Part shown: positions 1-10,399 of the stretch, piece by piece
How positions within the stretch are numbered: the first letter of the stretch is position 1
Layout of the letters: the number at the start of each line of letters is the position of its first letter
NCBI GenBank assembly: GCA_001247695.2
Contig: LGRX02027246.1
Span: forward strand, 1 to 64,000
DNA from: Cymbomonas tetramitiformis
Lineage: Eukaryota; Chlorophyta; Pyramimonadophyceae; Pyramimonadales; Pyramimonadaceae
Direction of reading: 5' to 3'
Length of the DNA: 64,000 bases
Program-made: the position numbers and the translations under genes
Notes under the pieces: generated by a model
Databases searched by the model: none
Seen by the model: the letters and a program-made list of their open reading frames with translations, nothing else
Told to the model about the DNA's origin: nothing

Positions 1-150
1 TCGCCATTCATCAGCATATGATACGAGCGCTGACATGTATACAAATCAAGATTCTGTCGATGACCACTATGTCATATATCATTCTGGACAATTTTCGAAC
101 GTGATTCTTGCAAGCGCGCGCATGCTGCGATCAACTTCTGCAAAATATGT

Positions 151-265
151 GACCATCGCGCAGTATGCGACCATCGCGCATGCTGCCATCTGCAATTTAG
201 TGATCATCGCGCAGTATGCGACCATCGCGCATGCTGCCATCTGCAATTTAGTGATCATCGCGCAT
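151..265. repeat. 51-bp tandem repeat, 2.2 copies
   Basis: A unit starting ga(c/t)catcgcgcagtatgcg begins at 151, 202 and 253, giving an exact 51-bp period. Because 51 is a multiple of three, a reading frame stays open across it, but the product is only a repeat translation. Confidence 0.9.
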
Positions 266-1772
266 CAACATATATGAGGCCGTACAAAAAGCAATTCAGC
301 GCAATCATGAAAATTGCGATACTGCGCTGATGATTTTCCGCGCGGAAACGATTTTGCCGATGATTTATCGCATCTGCGAACATGCATATATCCGCGAACC
401 ATTTATCGTGTACATTTCATTGCTGCGCCGATATATGTCATATGCACACCTTATCGCGTATATGTGCGATCAGCTGTTTCTGCGAGTGCGATGCGGAAAA
501 TCTTCTCGCGCAATTTCTGCGTTGTCGATATGCGAACGTATATTATTCGGGCTGCAGATATTCAATTTTATGCGAGCGCTGTCGTATGTGCGCCTCCTGC
601 AACCTGCGAACAATATTAAATATGCTATGTCTATCACTGCACCCACTTGGGTTCTCGAGTATCGTGCCTTGACGACTTTTAGAATACCACTGATACGGCT
701 GTAGATACAAGCGCCGTGAATATATTATCAATATACAATGAAACACTGCAAAGTTGGACAGCAATGCAGGTGAACGGATGAGCGGGTTTGTGAGTGCAGT
801 CTCTGTAAGAGGATCTGCTGAAGCACAACGCTTCCTCACTTTTATACCTACGTCACCCATCATCTTAGATGGTACCGCCATTGGGTTGTGAACCCGAGAC
901 GTAGGTTGAACGACCAGCATGGTAGTAACGACTAGTTCGTTCATGCTGCACATGCGAGTTCTGCGCATGCTGAAAGCTAAAGATGGTTCTTGGTTTGTTT
1001 CCAAGATGTATCTTTGCTTTGCCATCTTCGAGTTCAATCATACGAACTCTCGATGACAGGGATGCCTGATGATATGACATAATCATCTGGCGACATGTAC
1101 AGTCATCGTCGACCGTACTGACGACTGTCATAAATGTATGACGCGACTCGACCTGTACAGTCATGATCGACCATACTGTCGACTGTCATAATAATATATG
1201 ACATGACCGACTGTCATAATAATATATGACATGACATGACATGGTATGACATGTATGACAGGTATGACACGTATGACATGTATGACACATATGTCATCGG
1301 TCATAACCCTGACATATGGTGTAGAAAGTGTGTGTTGCGATCTCACTTTCTCCCTCCATTTAAAAGCTCATTCGACTACGTAGTGCGATAGATAACCTAG
1401 AAGGGTCTAATATGTTTGCAACTTTGTTCCCTATTGCATACAGTATTCTTTTAAGAAAAAAGACATGACGTCTCACAAGCTGTAACCCAAAGGGACCTTG
1501 TGATTGGTTTTGAATGTGCTCCTCATGGCCATAACATTCGCAAGGGAAATGTATAGAAAGCGTTCAAAACATATCTAGCTTATAAAATATATGGATATTT
1601 TCAATAATTCTTGCGATTTACAAGCGTTCCGGAAATGTGTTAGTAATGATAATCGCGGCAATCTTCGGTGGCATTCGAATGAGTCGTTGCAAATATATTG
1701 AAACTCCGTGTTGGAAATGCCAAAGAGAATTGGTCAATGAATCGGAATTGGCAACAAATGTGTAATTTCAAT
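266..1772. other. non-coding stretch, no gene recognised
   Basis: No open frame here resembles a known protein. Between about 1170 and 1300 there is a degenerate run of atgaca/tgtcat words (simple-sequence expansion). From about 1380 the base composition becomes AT-rich, leading into the MYND ORF. Confidence 0.6.
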
Positions 1773-2078
1773 TTAGTTACACTCTAACTTGTGTCTTTTA
1801 TAATCCATTTTTTGACACTCTCTCGAACAATAATATATCTTTTTGCATTTTGCACAACATTTAACTTTAACATTGACATTGCTACAATGATTGGCACACA
1901 CTCCTTTTTCATTTTCAAAACAATAATCTTGTTCTTGCCAATCGGGAATTTCTTTATTCAAATGGTACTCTATTACTTCGTTCGGTGGTTTTATACCTCC
2001 TTTTAAGCCCAAAATGCCTCTTTGCCAAACATACAATTGTTTTGCATATTTATTTTCAATGTCTCGCTCGGATTCCAT
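1773..2078 (-). CDS. small MYND-type zinc finger protein
   Basis: An ATG-started frame of 101 codons on the minus strand. The C-terminal third holds the second half of a MYND finger: CAKC, then YYC-SRE-C, then H-KLE-C, i.e. C-x2-C-x4-C-x3-C-x7-H-x3-C. A further pair of cysteines upstream (C-ANH-C) could supply the remaining ligands, with x3 rather than the usual x2 spacing. MYND fingers bind proline-containing peptides and often sit at the end of otherwise unrelated proteins. The N-terminal 60 residues are lysine- and glutamate-rich and not recognised. The surroundings are clearly more AT-rich than the other genes of the window, and there is no intron. It could be a transferred gene (small intronless MYND ORFs occur in large DNA viruses of protists), a gene fragment, or a chance survivor. 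The finger call is fairly secure; its status as an expressed gene is not. Confidence 0.55.
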   Translation of the reverse strand: MESERDIENKYAKQLYVWQRGILGLKGGIKPPNEVIEYHLNKEIPDWQEQDYCFENEKGVCANHCSNVNVKVKCCAKCKKIYYCSRECQKMDYKRHKLECN

Positions 2079-2380
2079 ACTTGTTTTGTTTCAAGTTATG
2101 CTCATTGAAGAGCTCGTCTTAAAGTTAAAAAAAGGATATGAGAGAATGTGAGAGAATGTGAGAGAATGCCATAAATTAACATAAATTTATTTAAATAAAA
2201 GGTAATGAGTACGTAGTAATGGGTTGTTTATAAAAGTATATCAAAGGAAGAAAAGTGTTTTTGTATAATATGTTTTATGATTTAGAAAATGTTTTTTCAA
2301 ATGCCCATTACTAGCTACCCAATACCCTATTCGTTTATTAAATACGCATTTTTACCGAGATGACCGAGACGATGCTATTT

Positions 2381-2717
2381 CCGCGATTTATGACGTAATT
2401 CTCACGTAATGTCTTAGAACCCAAACCCCAAACCCCTAACCTGCTGAAATTTTGGGGGGTCAACGTAGGGGACCCCCCATCGTCGATTAAATCGGCAAAT
2501 TTTGATTTTTGTGACCCCTAGACACCCCCACATACCCCCTTATGACATTTCCGCGATTTATGACGTAATTCTCACGTAATTCCTTGAAACACAAACCCTG
2601 AACCCTAAAACCTACTGAAATTTTGGGGGGTCAACGTAGGGGACCCCCCATCGTCGATTAAATCGGCAAATCTTATTTTTTGTGACCCCTAGACACCCCC
2701 ACAGACCCCCTGGTGAC
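2381..2717. repeat. 170-bp tandem duplication with G/C hairpin
   Basis: Two adjacent copies (from 2381 and from 2551) begin ccgcgatttatgacgtaatt and run to about 2717 with few differences. Each copy contains ggggggtc, a 9-nt spacer, then gacccccc: a perfect 8-bp stem. Each also has a c-rich stretch recalling degenerate telomere-like words (aaccctaaaacc). Confidence 0.85.
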
Positions 2718-2718
2718 A

Positions 2719-5700
2719 GGGCTGTCATAATTTCAAATCGGATAGCCAAAGTTAGTCAATGATAGCCAATGATAGCCAAACTATTGTAGAGTACGTCTGC
2801 GTCTACGGCACCTAGGTGTCACGAGGTACACGCCGGTGCGCCCCGCCCGCCCCGACCGCTCCGACGCATGGTGGCTGGCAAAACGTGACGAAAGTGATCA
2901 GTGTTTGGGTGCCAGAAGACGCCAGGCATCTGTTGGGCTTGCCGACCCTGCTGTGCCGCACGGCTCGCCTCGCGAGCTTGTGGGCTGCCGGATGCGAATA
3001 ACGAATATATTGTGAATATAATTTTATATATTCAAAAGTCAGTATCCCCAAGATTTCCCCCTGTTTTCGCCGTAATATTCACGATTTGCGGTTCTTTAAA
3101 TATGCGTTTTGTCATAAAAATGCGGCGTTTCGCAATAGGGTTCTCGTCAATAGGGTTCCATCCACTGTACTCACTACCTGTACTCCTACTGTGTGCCACG
3201 CTACAAACCGCAACCGTGTCACGCTGGCATGTCATGTTTTTGGTATAATTATAGAGATGCACCCTCGCTGGATAGGGCTGCGGCTGTCATGTCATGCCAT
3301 GTCATGTCATGTCATGTCACCCTAGGTCACAGTGCAGTGTACTATTTGTATTTCAGATTTTCGATGACGCAAAAAAAAAAAAAAAGGACAGCGAGAGCGA
3401 CCCCTCGCCCTCTCAAAGCAAGTTACTACCTTTACCTTACTGCGAATGATAGAGCGGAATGATGACACTGTCAGAGTCGGTCATGGTCATGGTTTAGTCA
3501 GCGTTCACTGTTTTATATGTTTGTTTTCTTTGTGATAAACTATAAATGAATGATGAGATGATCGAACGATCAGATTAGAGATTTCAGAAATTCAGATGGC
3601 CTGGGCTGGCGCAGCCCAGGCGCCTAGCGGAGAGCTCAAAATTGAGATCGACCAAGCCTAGTTGTAGTACAGTAGAAGTAGTCGTGTCACTGTAGTCGGT
3701 AGCGGGCTCGCGCTCGTCGTAGTCATGACATTGAGACGATGCGATGGCTTTGGCTCTAAAATAACCCAACAACGCAACGTTCTACACTAGATGGCAGCAG
3801 AGAACTGACACGGACTCTTTGCGTGTGGAGTGAGTATGTATATGACTTTTAAGGTGTCCTGCCTCGGAGTTTAGAATCAATTTAATTAATTGACAACTTG
3901 TCACTCGGGGCGCCTTTTTGCCGGCTAGCTTGTGACGCCTGGCTATCAGCGTTCAGCCTCCTAAGTATCCGTGCAGGAAATGCGTGTTCTCCAGTAGCTA
4001 TCAGGGCGTTCATCGAGAACCAATTTTGAGGCTGCTCATATGTATGGAATAAATGTTTGTTTGAAGTTTAAACGGCGCACCCTGTCCGCTCGAATGTTTT
4101 GTACATCTGCGCAAGTTGGCAAGAGCCTCAGCACGAGCGATTTGAGTGGACCCTGAACTATTCAAGGACAAGTAAGTTCTCTTGCTCTCCTGATTTTCAC
4201 GTGAGATGGTCATGAGTATTATCGTGCGGTATCACGTCTCAAGCATTCACGGGGGAAAGCTTGTTTTCCAGCTTCTGTGTTTTGGAAGTGGACGTGCCTA
4301 CCTTTGACCTGGTGACTACCTGTTGTTGAATGCGAGTGAAATTCGACACATATCTGGGTCAAGGACTGACTTTAGTACATAAACGGCGAACGTGCCTTGT
4401 CAAGTGGATACATTGTCGCCTGGGTGACTTCATTCAGGGTTTCCACCGCCCTTCCTTTCAATTCAAACACGACAAAATTAAAGTGGCCTAGGTTGCTCTA
4501 TCAGAGCATTTTCTTGTCACGCAGACTTTCCTGTCTCCAGTTATTGTTTTTTCGCTCTCTTTGTTTCCTGTTAGTGCACTTCAGAACACTCGGGGCAGAA
4601 ACTACCGTCTTGCTTGCAACAGTACAGCTCTTCAGGTTATAATTAGTAGAGTTACACCGGAATTTGTGACCTTGCGTGCTATAAATTTTTACCGCTAAGC
4701 ATTTTTTTGTTTTTATCTGTTCCCGTATGTGTGACTGCGCGAATTACAGCACTGGACTTCTTCTCTCAGCGAGGGGTATCAAGTTGGTGCAGTTTGACTT
4801 ATTTTAGTTTTCGCCTTTCGGCTGAAAATGCAACGTCAGTTACTACAGCTGTTAGCACATTGCCGTCTAATGATGCGTTCCCAGCGAAACATAAGCACAC
4901 TCGGCGCCAGCTTTTCCTTAACCGCGGCCCAAACTACGTTTTAGTGGTCGGTCGTTTTCGGTTTTTTCTTCTCCTGAGTACTTCCAGTCACTTTTTTGTT
5001 GGGCAACACTGAACATTATCTCAATATGCGCTTGCTTCAGTAAGACTGATTCGCTTTCGATTTTTACGTGGGGTTAGGTTCACCCCTCCAGCCGGACACA
5101 ATGCCGTTCTCTTGTTCACGTGAGTAGTATGTAAAAAAATGTCTTGGTCGTTATTCAATATCATTCGTGCCTCTGGTTTCGCGTCAGAGGAACCTGGTCC
5201 AACAGTCCTGTGGGGGTTGAGGTTGTGTATCCTCTCAATCTGAGGAGAATTTCTGTTTGCTCGAAAAAACCGTCTCTTAGAACACGGAATGGTATGTGTG
5301 TTAAATTATTTCTTCTCCCAGGGGTTGTTCTGCCAGGAAGGCATACTACCATGCATATGGAAACGGTTATCTGGTGGTCTTCCTTGCTTCGTACTTGCTT
5401 CCTCTTTTTCTTTGTGCTGGGCGGTGCTATTTCCGCCCTATGCGTGCGCATTCAGTCCCGCACCACAGGAGACGAACATGCTCCTGTTGTGTTTGCACGT
5501 CACCGTTCGAAGAATGTGGCTGGTCGAGCCTTCATAGAGAAAATAAAATTCATGCTCTAAAATTATCGGCTGAGGAGTTTTTGGTCAAACGCCGCTTTTG
5601 AGTAAGTACTAGTTTCAACCACGTTTCCTGCAATACCAGGTGTCTAAAAGGGTGTTCTCTTTTTCTATGCAGTCTCTAACCTGGCTGTCGAGCGAAAACC

Positions 5701-6340
5701 AGCTCCGTTCAAATCACCGTTGCTACGTGCGGTGTTCTTGGAGGAGGGGGGATTTGCGTAAACGAAAACAGTCTTTTGGGCCTCTTGCCACGGCACAGAG
5801 TCAGCTCACTTGAGCCCACGTAGCAAGCGTGTAATAACCACGGCCGGGCAGGAGTGTTGCTTGGCGGACCAGTTGTTTTCGTGTGTGCTAACACGTGCCA
5901 AGCCGGTTTTTGTCACTCTCCTTTGCCCGTATGCTGCCTTCACTGGCAAGGACGTGTTGGTGCAATCGAATGTATGATACTGAATATATGAACTGCGTCC
6001 AGTTTTATTGCAGCTGGAGTGGTTGACGCTGTGCTCTTTTTTTTCGTCAGGTGTGTTTGTGCGAGCTCTTCCATGTACCCGACGAGGGCTTTAAACACGG
6101 GTGAAAACAATTAAACCGACAAACTCACAGGCACTTGAAGGGGAGGTACGTACTAAAAACCTTCCACGGTCTCGCGTTCTCTGCTATCTATATGCAGTCA
6201 TATTTGTGGCCCGAGTGTTGTTTGTTCGGTGTTGAGCGCCTTGCCTGGTCTTTCTACGCCACTTCACGCCCCAGTTCTCGTTCACTGGGGGGTGAAGTGG
6301 CGCGGGTTCGCCTGCGGGTGGCAGCGTTCACAAAAAGTTA
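2719..6340. other. non-coding region, no gene recognised
   Basis: No frame resembles a known protein. It holds a catgt/catgccatgt simple repeat near 3285-3320 and a poly-A run near 3370. Pyrimidine-rich, intron- or UTR-like sequence runs from about 4400 to 6300, possibly the 5' part of the channel gene that follows, but no upstream exon could be assigned. Confidence 0.5.
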
Positions 6341-6564
6341 TGTTTATTTTGCCAAGGAACCGTCAAGATAACTTACCAACAGAAAGAAATGCGTGTTTGG
6401 AGAGAGAAATCGGGAAATTTGCTTGCTGTGACTGGACGTCCACACATAGATGTGTTTATTTTGGCAAGGAACCGTCAAGACAACTTACCGAAAGGAAGAA
6501 ATGCGTGTTTGGAGAGAGAAATCGGGAAAATTGCCTGCTGTGACTGGAGTTGCTTGCCTTGTTG
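6341..6564. repeat. 112-bp tandem duplication upstream of the channel exon
   Basis: Two copies starting tgtttattttg(c/g)caaggaacc at 6341 and 6453 lie end to end with about 90% identity. They lie just 5' of a splice acceptor and are probably intronic. Confidence 0.85.
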
Positions 6565-6611
6565 TCTTGCTTGCGTTGAATTTTCAAAGTTTATGCTCCA
6601 GCTGGTGTCGT

Positions 6612-6642
6612 GTTGCTAACATTTTTCGCAAAATTTTCGCAG
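6612..6642 (+). other. branch point and 3' splice site of the channel exon
   Basis: tgctaac at 6612-6618 matches a strong branch-point consensus. The pyrimidine-rich aaattttcgcag ending at 6642 is a good acceptor. The open frame of the channel crosses this point in phase 0, so either an upstream exon adds an N-terminus or the intron lies in the 5' UTR with the ATG at 6712. Confidence 0.6.
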
Positions 6643-6711
6643 GGCCACGCCTCTGGCTCTACCCAATCAGATATCGGGCTTTTGGAACTAAAATACAAGG
6701 CCACTGTGGAA

Positions 6712-8172
6712 ATGGCGAGTGAAGGAGAGTATAACGTGTCGCAGTTTGAGGGGTCAGAGCAGCCGGCCGAAACTGGGGGCGGACAGGAAAGCTCAGCTGA
6801 AGTTGAGACAAAGAAGAATCTGTATAATGATTCAAAATTTGCCATTTTATCAAAGGACTGGCGGTTCGAGACTTGGGCCCTTTGCGTCATCGTTTTAAAC
6901 GCTAGCTGGATCGGTGTGGACGTGGACTACAACCCGACCAACAACGAGGACAGTAATGTCCCTGCGGACGTGTTCACGGGGGTGGAGAACTTTTTTTGTG
7001 TATGTTTCACAAGCGAAATAATCGTCCGTCTTCTTTCTTACCAGAAGCTGGGATATTTCTTCACTGACCCGATTCTGAAATACTGGAATCTTTTCGATCT
7101 GACACTCGTTCTGATGATGGTGGTGGAGACGTGGGTTCTCGCAGCAGCTAATGTGGAAATCGAACTCGGTTCACTGTCAATTCTACGTCTCCTCAGGCTC
7201 TTGAGGATTAGCCGCGTGTTCCGGATGGTGCCAGAACTGGGAATGATGGTGAAAAGTATGGCGGCTGCCATTCGATCTGTGAGTAGTACCTTTGTGCTCA
7301 TCATCGGAATAATGTACATATTCGGGATTATCTTTACACAGTGGTCGCAGAATCTCCCGGAGGACAGTGATGGAGGAAAGATAGTCGAAGGAATTGACAT
7401 GCACGAATACTTCGGCACAATCCCGTTCTCTTTTTTGACTCTGATGCAAATATTGGTATTCGATGATACTTTTGATCTCATCAGAGCCTGCATGAAGAAG
7501 GAAGTCCTCATGGGGTGGCTGTGCATAATTTACATTATCATAGGAGCTTTCACTATTTTAAATATGCTCATCGGAGTGCTCTGCGAGGTCGTGGCCAACA
7601 CCACCTCAGAGGAGAAGGAGAAAATCATGCGAGCCAAGGTGAACGAAGCGTTTTCAGCTATGGATGAGGACGGCAGCGGTACAATATCACGAAAAGAATT
7701 CGAGCTACTTGGGCTCAGAATGTTGGAGAAGATAGGTATCAGCCGTGACTTGCTTGAGAATGCTTTCGATATCATAGACATCAATCGGAGCGGAGATATT
7801 GACCACACCGAGTTTGTGAACCTGGTCTTCAAGCTCCTGAAACCACCAGATTCCAGAGATCTGCTGCTGGTGCAGAAAAAACTTGACCTTTTACAGACGA
7901 AGATAGACGGTCGGTTTGAAGTGGTTTTGGAGACGAAGTTTCAGAATTTGGCTCACGTGCTCACCAACGGGGAGAAGGGCCGCTCCCACAAACCTGGCCG
8001 TCCGCTGCCTGCAATCGGCCCGCCTGGACAAAAAGGACATCCTGCGGACACGCCGGTGGATGCGGCCGACACGGAGAAGAAGTCTGTGCAAGGGGGCCTG
8101 CTGGTTCCCGGGCAAACCCCGCGTATGACCCCAGTCCCCGGCCAAACCGCCGATTCTCAATCTGATGCGTGA
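6712..8172 (+). CDS. single-domain voltage-gated cation channel with two EF hands
   Basis: 486 codons from the first in-frame ATG (no ATG lies between the acceptor at 6642 and this one). S1 lies near residues 45-66. S4 at about 154-170 has arginine at every third position (RLLRLLRISRVFR). The pore loop is near 237-252 with filter-region sequence LMQILVFDDTFD, where bacterial NaV channels have TLESW. S6 is at about 267-296. Two canonical EF-hand loops follow: DEDGSGTISRKE (318-329) and DINRSGDIDHTE (356-367). A short amphipathic helix and a proline/glycine-rich tail end the protein. One 6-TM repeat implies assembly as a tetramer in the plasma or flagellar membrane. Acidic filter residues suggest Na+/Ca2+ permeation, and the EF hands suggest Ca2+ feedback. 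It resembles the single-domain channels of protists (EukCat-like) and CatSper rather than four-domain NaV/CaV. The exact subfamily is not settled. Confidence 0.88.
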   Translation: MASEGEYNVSQFEGSEQPAETGGGQESSAEVETKKNLYNDSKFAILSKDWRFETWALCVIVLNASWIGVDVDYNPTNNEDSNVPADVFTGVENFFCVCFTSEIIVRLLSYQKLGYFFTDPILKYWNLFDLTLVLMMVVETWVLAAANVEIELGSLSILRLLRLLRISRVFRMVPELGMMVKSMAAAIRSVSSTFVLIIGIMYIFGIIFTQWSQNLPEDSDGGKIVEGIDMHEYFGTIPFSFLTLMQILVFDDTFDLIRACMKKEVLMGWLCIIYIIIGAFTILNMLIGVLCEVVANTTSEEKEKIMRAKVNEAFSAMDEDGSGTISRKEFELLGLRMLEKIGISRDLLENAFDIIDINRSGDIDHTEFVNLVFKLLKPPDSRDLLLVQKKLDLLQTKIDGRFEVVLETKFQNLAHVLTNGEKGRSHKPGRPLPAIGPPGQKGHPADTPVDAADTEKKSVQGGLLVPGQTPRMTPVPGQTADSQSDA

Positions 8173-10252
8173 CTCCTTCTGGACGCAGAGTATTTTGTCG
8201 AGCACTAACGATGACGCTACCAGTAAATGTATTTCGTGACAAAACCTGGCAGGATATTGTCAGTGCAAAAGCAAAGGCTTTGCGTCCGTGTAAGTGCGTA
8301 CAGAAGATGTCTTTGTGGCGCTGTCTTTCCTTGCATCGCCTCTCCTCAGCCTGCTTGGGAGGTCAAGGCTATACATTGCAAATCCTGTTTTACTTTCAAG
8401 AATCGAATTGGTAAGTGACGGCCAGTTTCCTGGTTTGTTGATATCAGACTCCGCTTCAAGTTCCGAAGCTTAAAAGCGATGCAGAGGAACATCAAAAGGA
8501 AGAAGCCGCTTTTCTCACATCTTTGGAATTGGAGGTGGTTGGTTCGTATTAGCAGAAGGAAGCTGCTGCCCTTCTGCTTAGCACAGCTGTTTCGACAGCC
8601 ATTGCTTTCCTAGCTTGCCTTCGTCTCCACAGTACAGCAGAGCCTGTTGAAGAAGTTGTCTCCTACCACAATTCAGCAGTGCGTTATTTCATGACGCGCG
8701 TGAGAAGTTCTTCCTTTTGTAGTGGAAAAATGGAAGTTGTGGACATGTTCAAAGGAATTTGGTGTGCGCCCCGTGACTTCAAAACCTTTTGCTTGTAGGG
8801 CAAAGGCAAACAGAAACGGATGGAGTTTCTGTCGACGGGAAGTAAACAGACACTGACACTGCAAAGTCCCTATCAGTAGATATTTCACGATCTTGAATCA
8901 GTTTTTTTTTTCCATTTGATAAGTTAGAGTCAGGCCTGAACAACATGGTGCAACCAACTAACAGAGAATATCGTATGGATTTCATGTTACATAAAAGGAA
9001 TTTGTAGGCTAATTACTTGGCCGCCTTTGTGGAGACTTGGCTTGTGCAATTCAAAAGTAGGTATGCACAGACAGCTTGGGCATATTTTTAGTTGTCATTT
9101 TCTGCATGCGATTCTGCATTTCATTCAGTTTAGTGTGTTTGAACGGGGGCCATGCAGTTGCCTGTCTTGCATGGCGGCTCTGAATCTCCTCTATGCACCC
9201 GTGATGTTCAATCTTTCGATTATTTGGGTAGCATGCTTATGTGTCACGTGTTAGATACATAGTGCATAAACTTTTGAAGCGACCCAAGTACATTTTGATT
9301 TATAGCAACACATACCGAGTTACTAGAGGGAACTGATTTGATTATAACCAAAAACTGACTGCGGTATTCCAATCAGAACTTTCGTTACATATGTAAAGCT
9401 GTAATGCAACCATGGGAAAGGGAAATGAGTCCTGCGGACTTTAAACTCCACACCCCGTGAAGAAGTATGATTTCTTTTAGAAAATTTAGAAGCATTATTT
9501 CTTTCTTGACAGCTGGCTCGCTATCTCCCTTTTGAGACTCAAGGGATTCCTCAACCTCAAGTTCCGCAAGATGATACTTGTGAACGTAGGAGAGGTGTTG
9601 TCGCGTGTTCGTAGTGTAGGCGGGAGATGCCAGTCTGGCGGCACAGCTCTTATTCGCATGTCAGCGCAGCCCAAGCGGCGTATCAGTCGTGCGTGGTGCA
9701 GACGATTTCCGGTAGGGAAAGGGACCATACCTACAGTCGTCATCAAAGCACGCAAACATAGGTAAGCGAAAACGTGAGCTGCGTATAAAGGTTCAGCTAC
9801 GTGCAGGAATCTCTAATGGACGTAATTTTCCGACAGTTTTTTTGCGTACACCGTGCACAGCGCGTGCCAGCGCGACGAAGCAGCAGGCGGCGTGCGTGTG
9901 CTGCAAGCAGCAACGAAATAAAAGAAAACGGCGTTCATCTTGTACACCGAAGTACGCACCGTTGCTGATCGACGACCTCGCATGGCTGGGCGAAGAATCT
10001 CTTCTGAAAGAACATCATCGCTAGTGGTTTCTTCGTCAGTGGCTTGCGGAAGAGAATGTTCACACAGTCGGCAGAGGACGCTGCTTTCGCACGAGAGGTA
10101 CTGGCCACGTAAAGTGTGAAATGCAAAGCCGCGTACACCAATGTGAAATCATTCTGAGGGGTTCTGTGCCTTCGTTTAGCGACTTTAAGAGGTTTTCGCT
10201 GGGCTCGTTCCGCGTTTCGAAACTTGGCAATATGCCATCCTAACGTCGTCCA
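8173..10252. other. non-coding, no gene recognised
   Basis: 3' flank of the channel gene and intergenic DNA. Short frames exist on both strands but none resembles a known family, and no repeat structure was evident. Confidence 0.5.
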
Positions 10253-10388
10253 GCCAAGATCTCGTTCGGTTCCCAGGTACTGCATATCGTCTGACTCACT
10301 GTATCCTTTCCAGCGGATGAGACACCGACGCCTCGACCGAGTGATCCCCAACCTTTACAGATGGCTCGACCAGAATATACTCAACATC
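10253..10388 (-). pseudogene. frame-broken chromodomain fragment
   Basis: On the minus strand one frame gives VEYILVEPSV (from 10388). About 30 bases on, another frame gives RRRCLIRWKGYSESDD...ERDL (ending near 10253). Together they follow the chromodomain pattern V-E-x-I-L ... Y/C-L-I/V-R-W-K-G-Y, but one frameshift separates the two halves. Such domains end chromovirus integrases and also occur in host chromatin proteins. No integrase or RT sequence was recognised beside it, so this is a small relic. Confidence 0.4.
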
Positions 10389-10399
10389 GACAATCAGTA

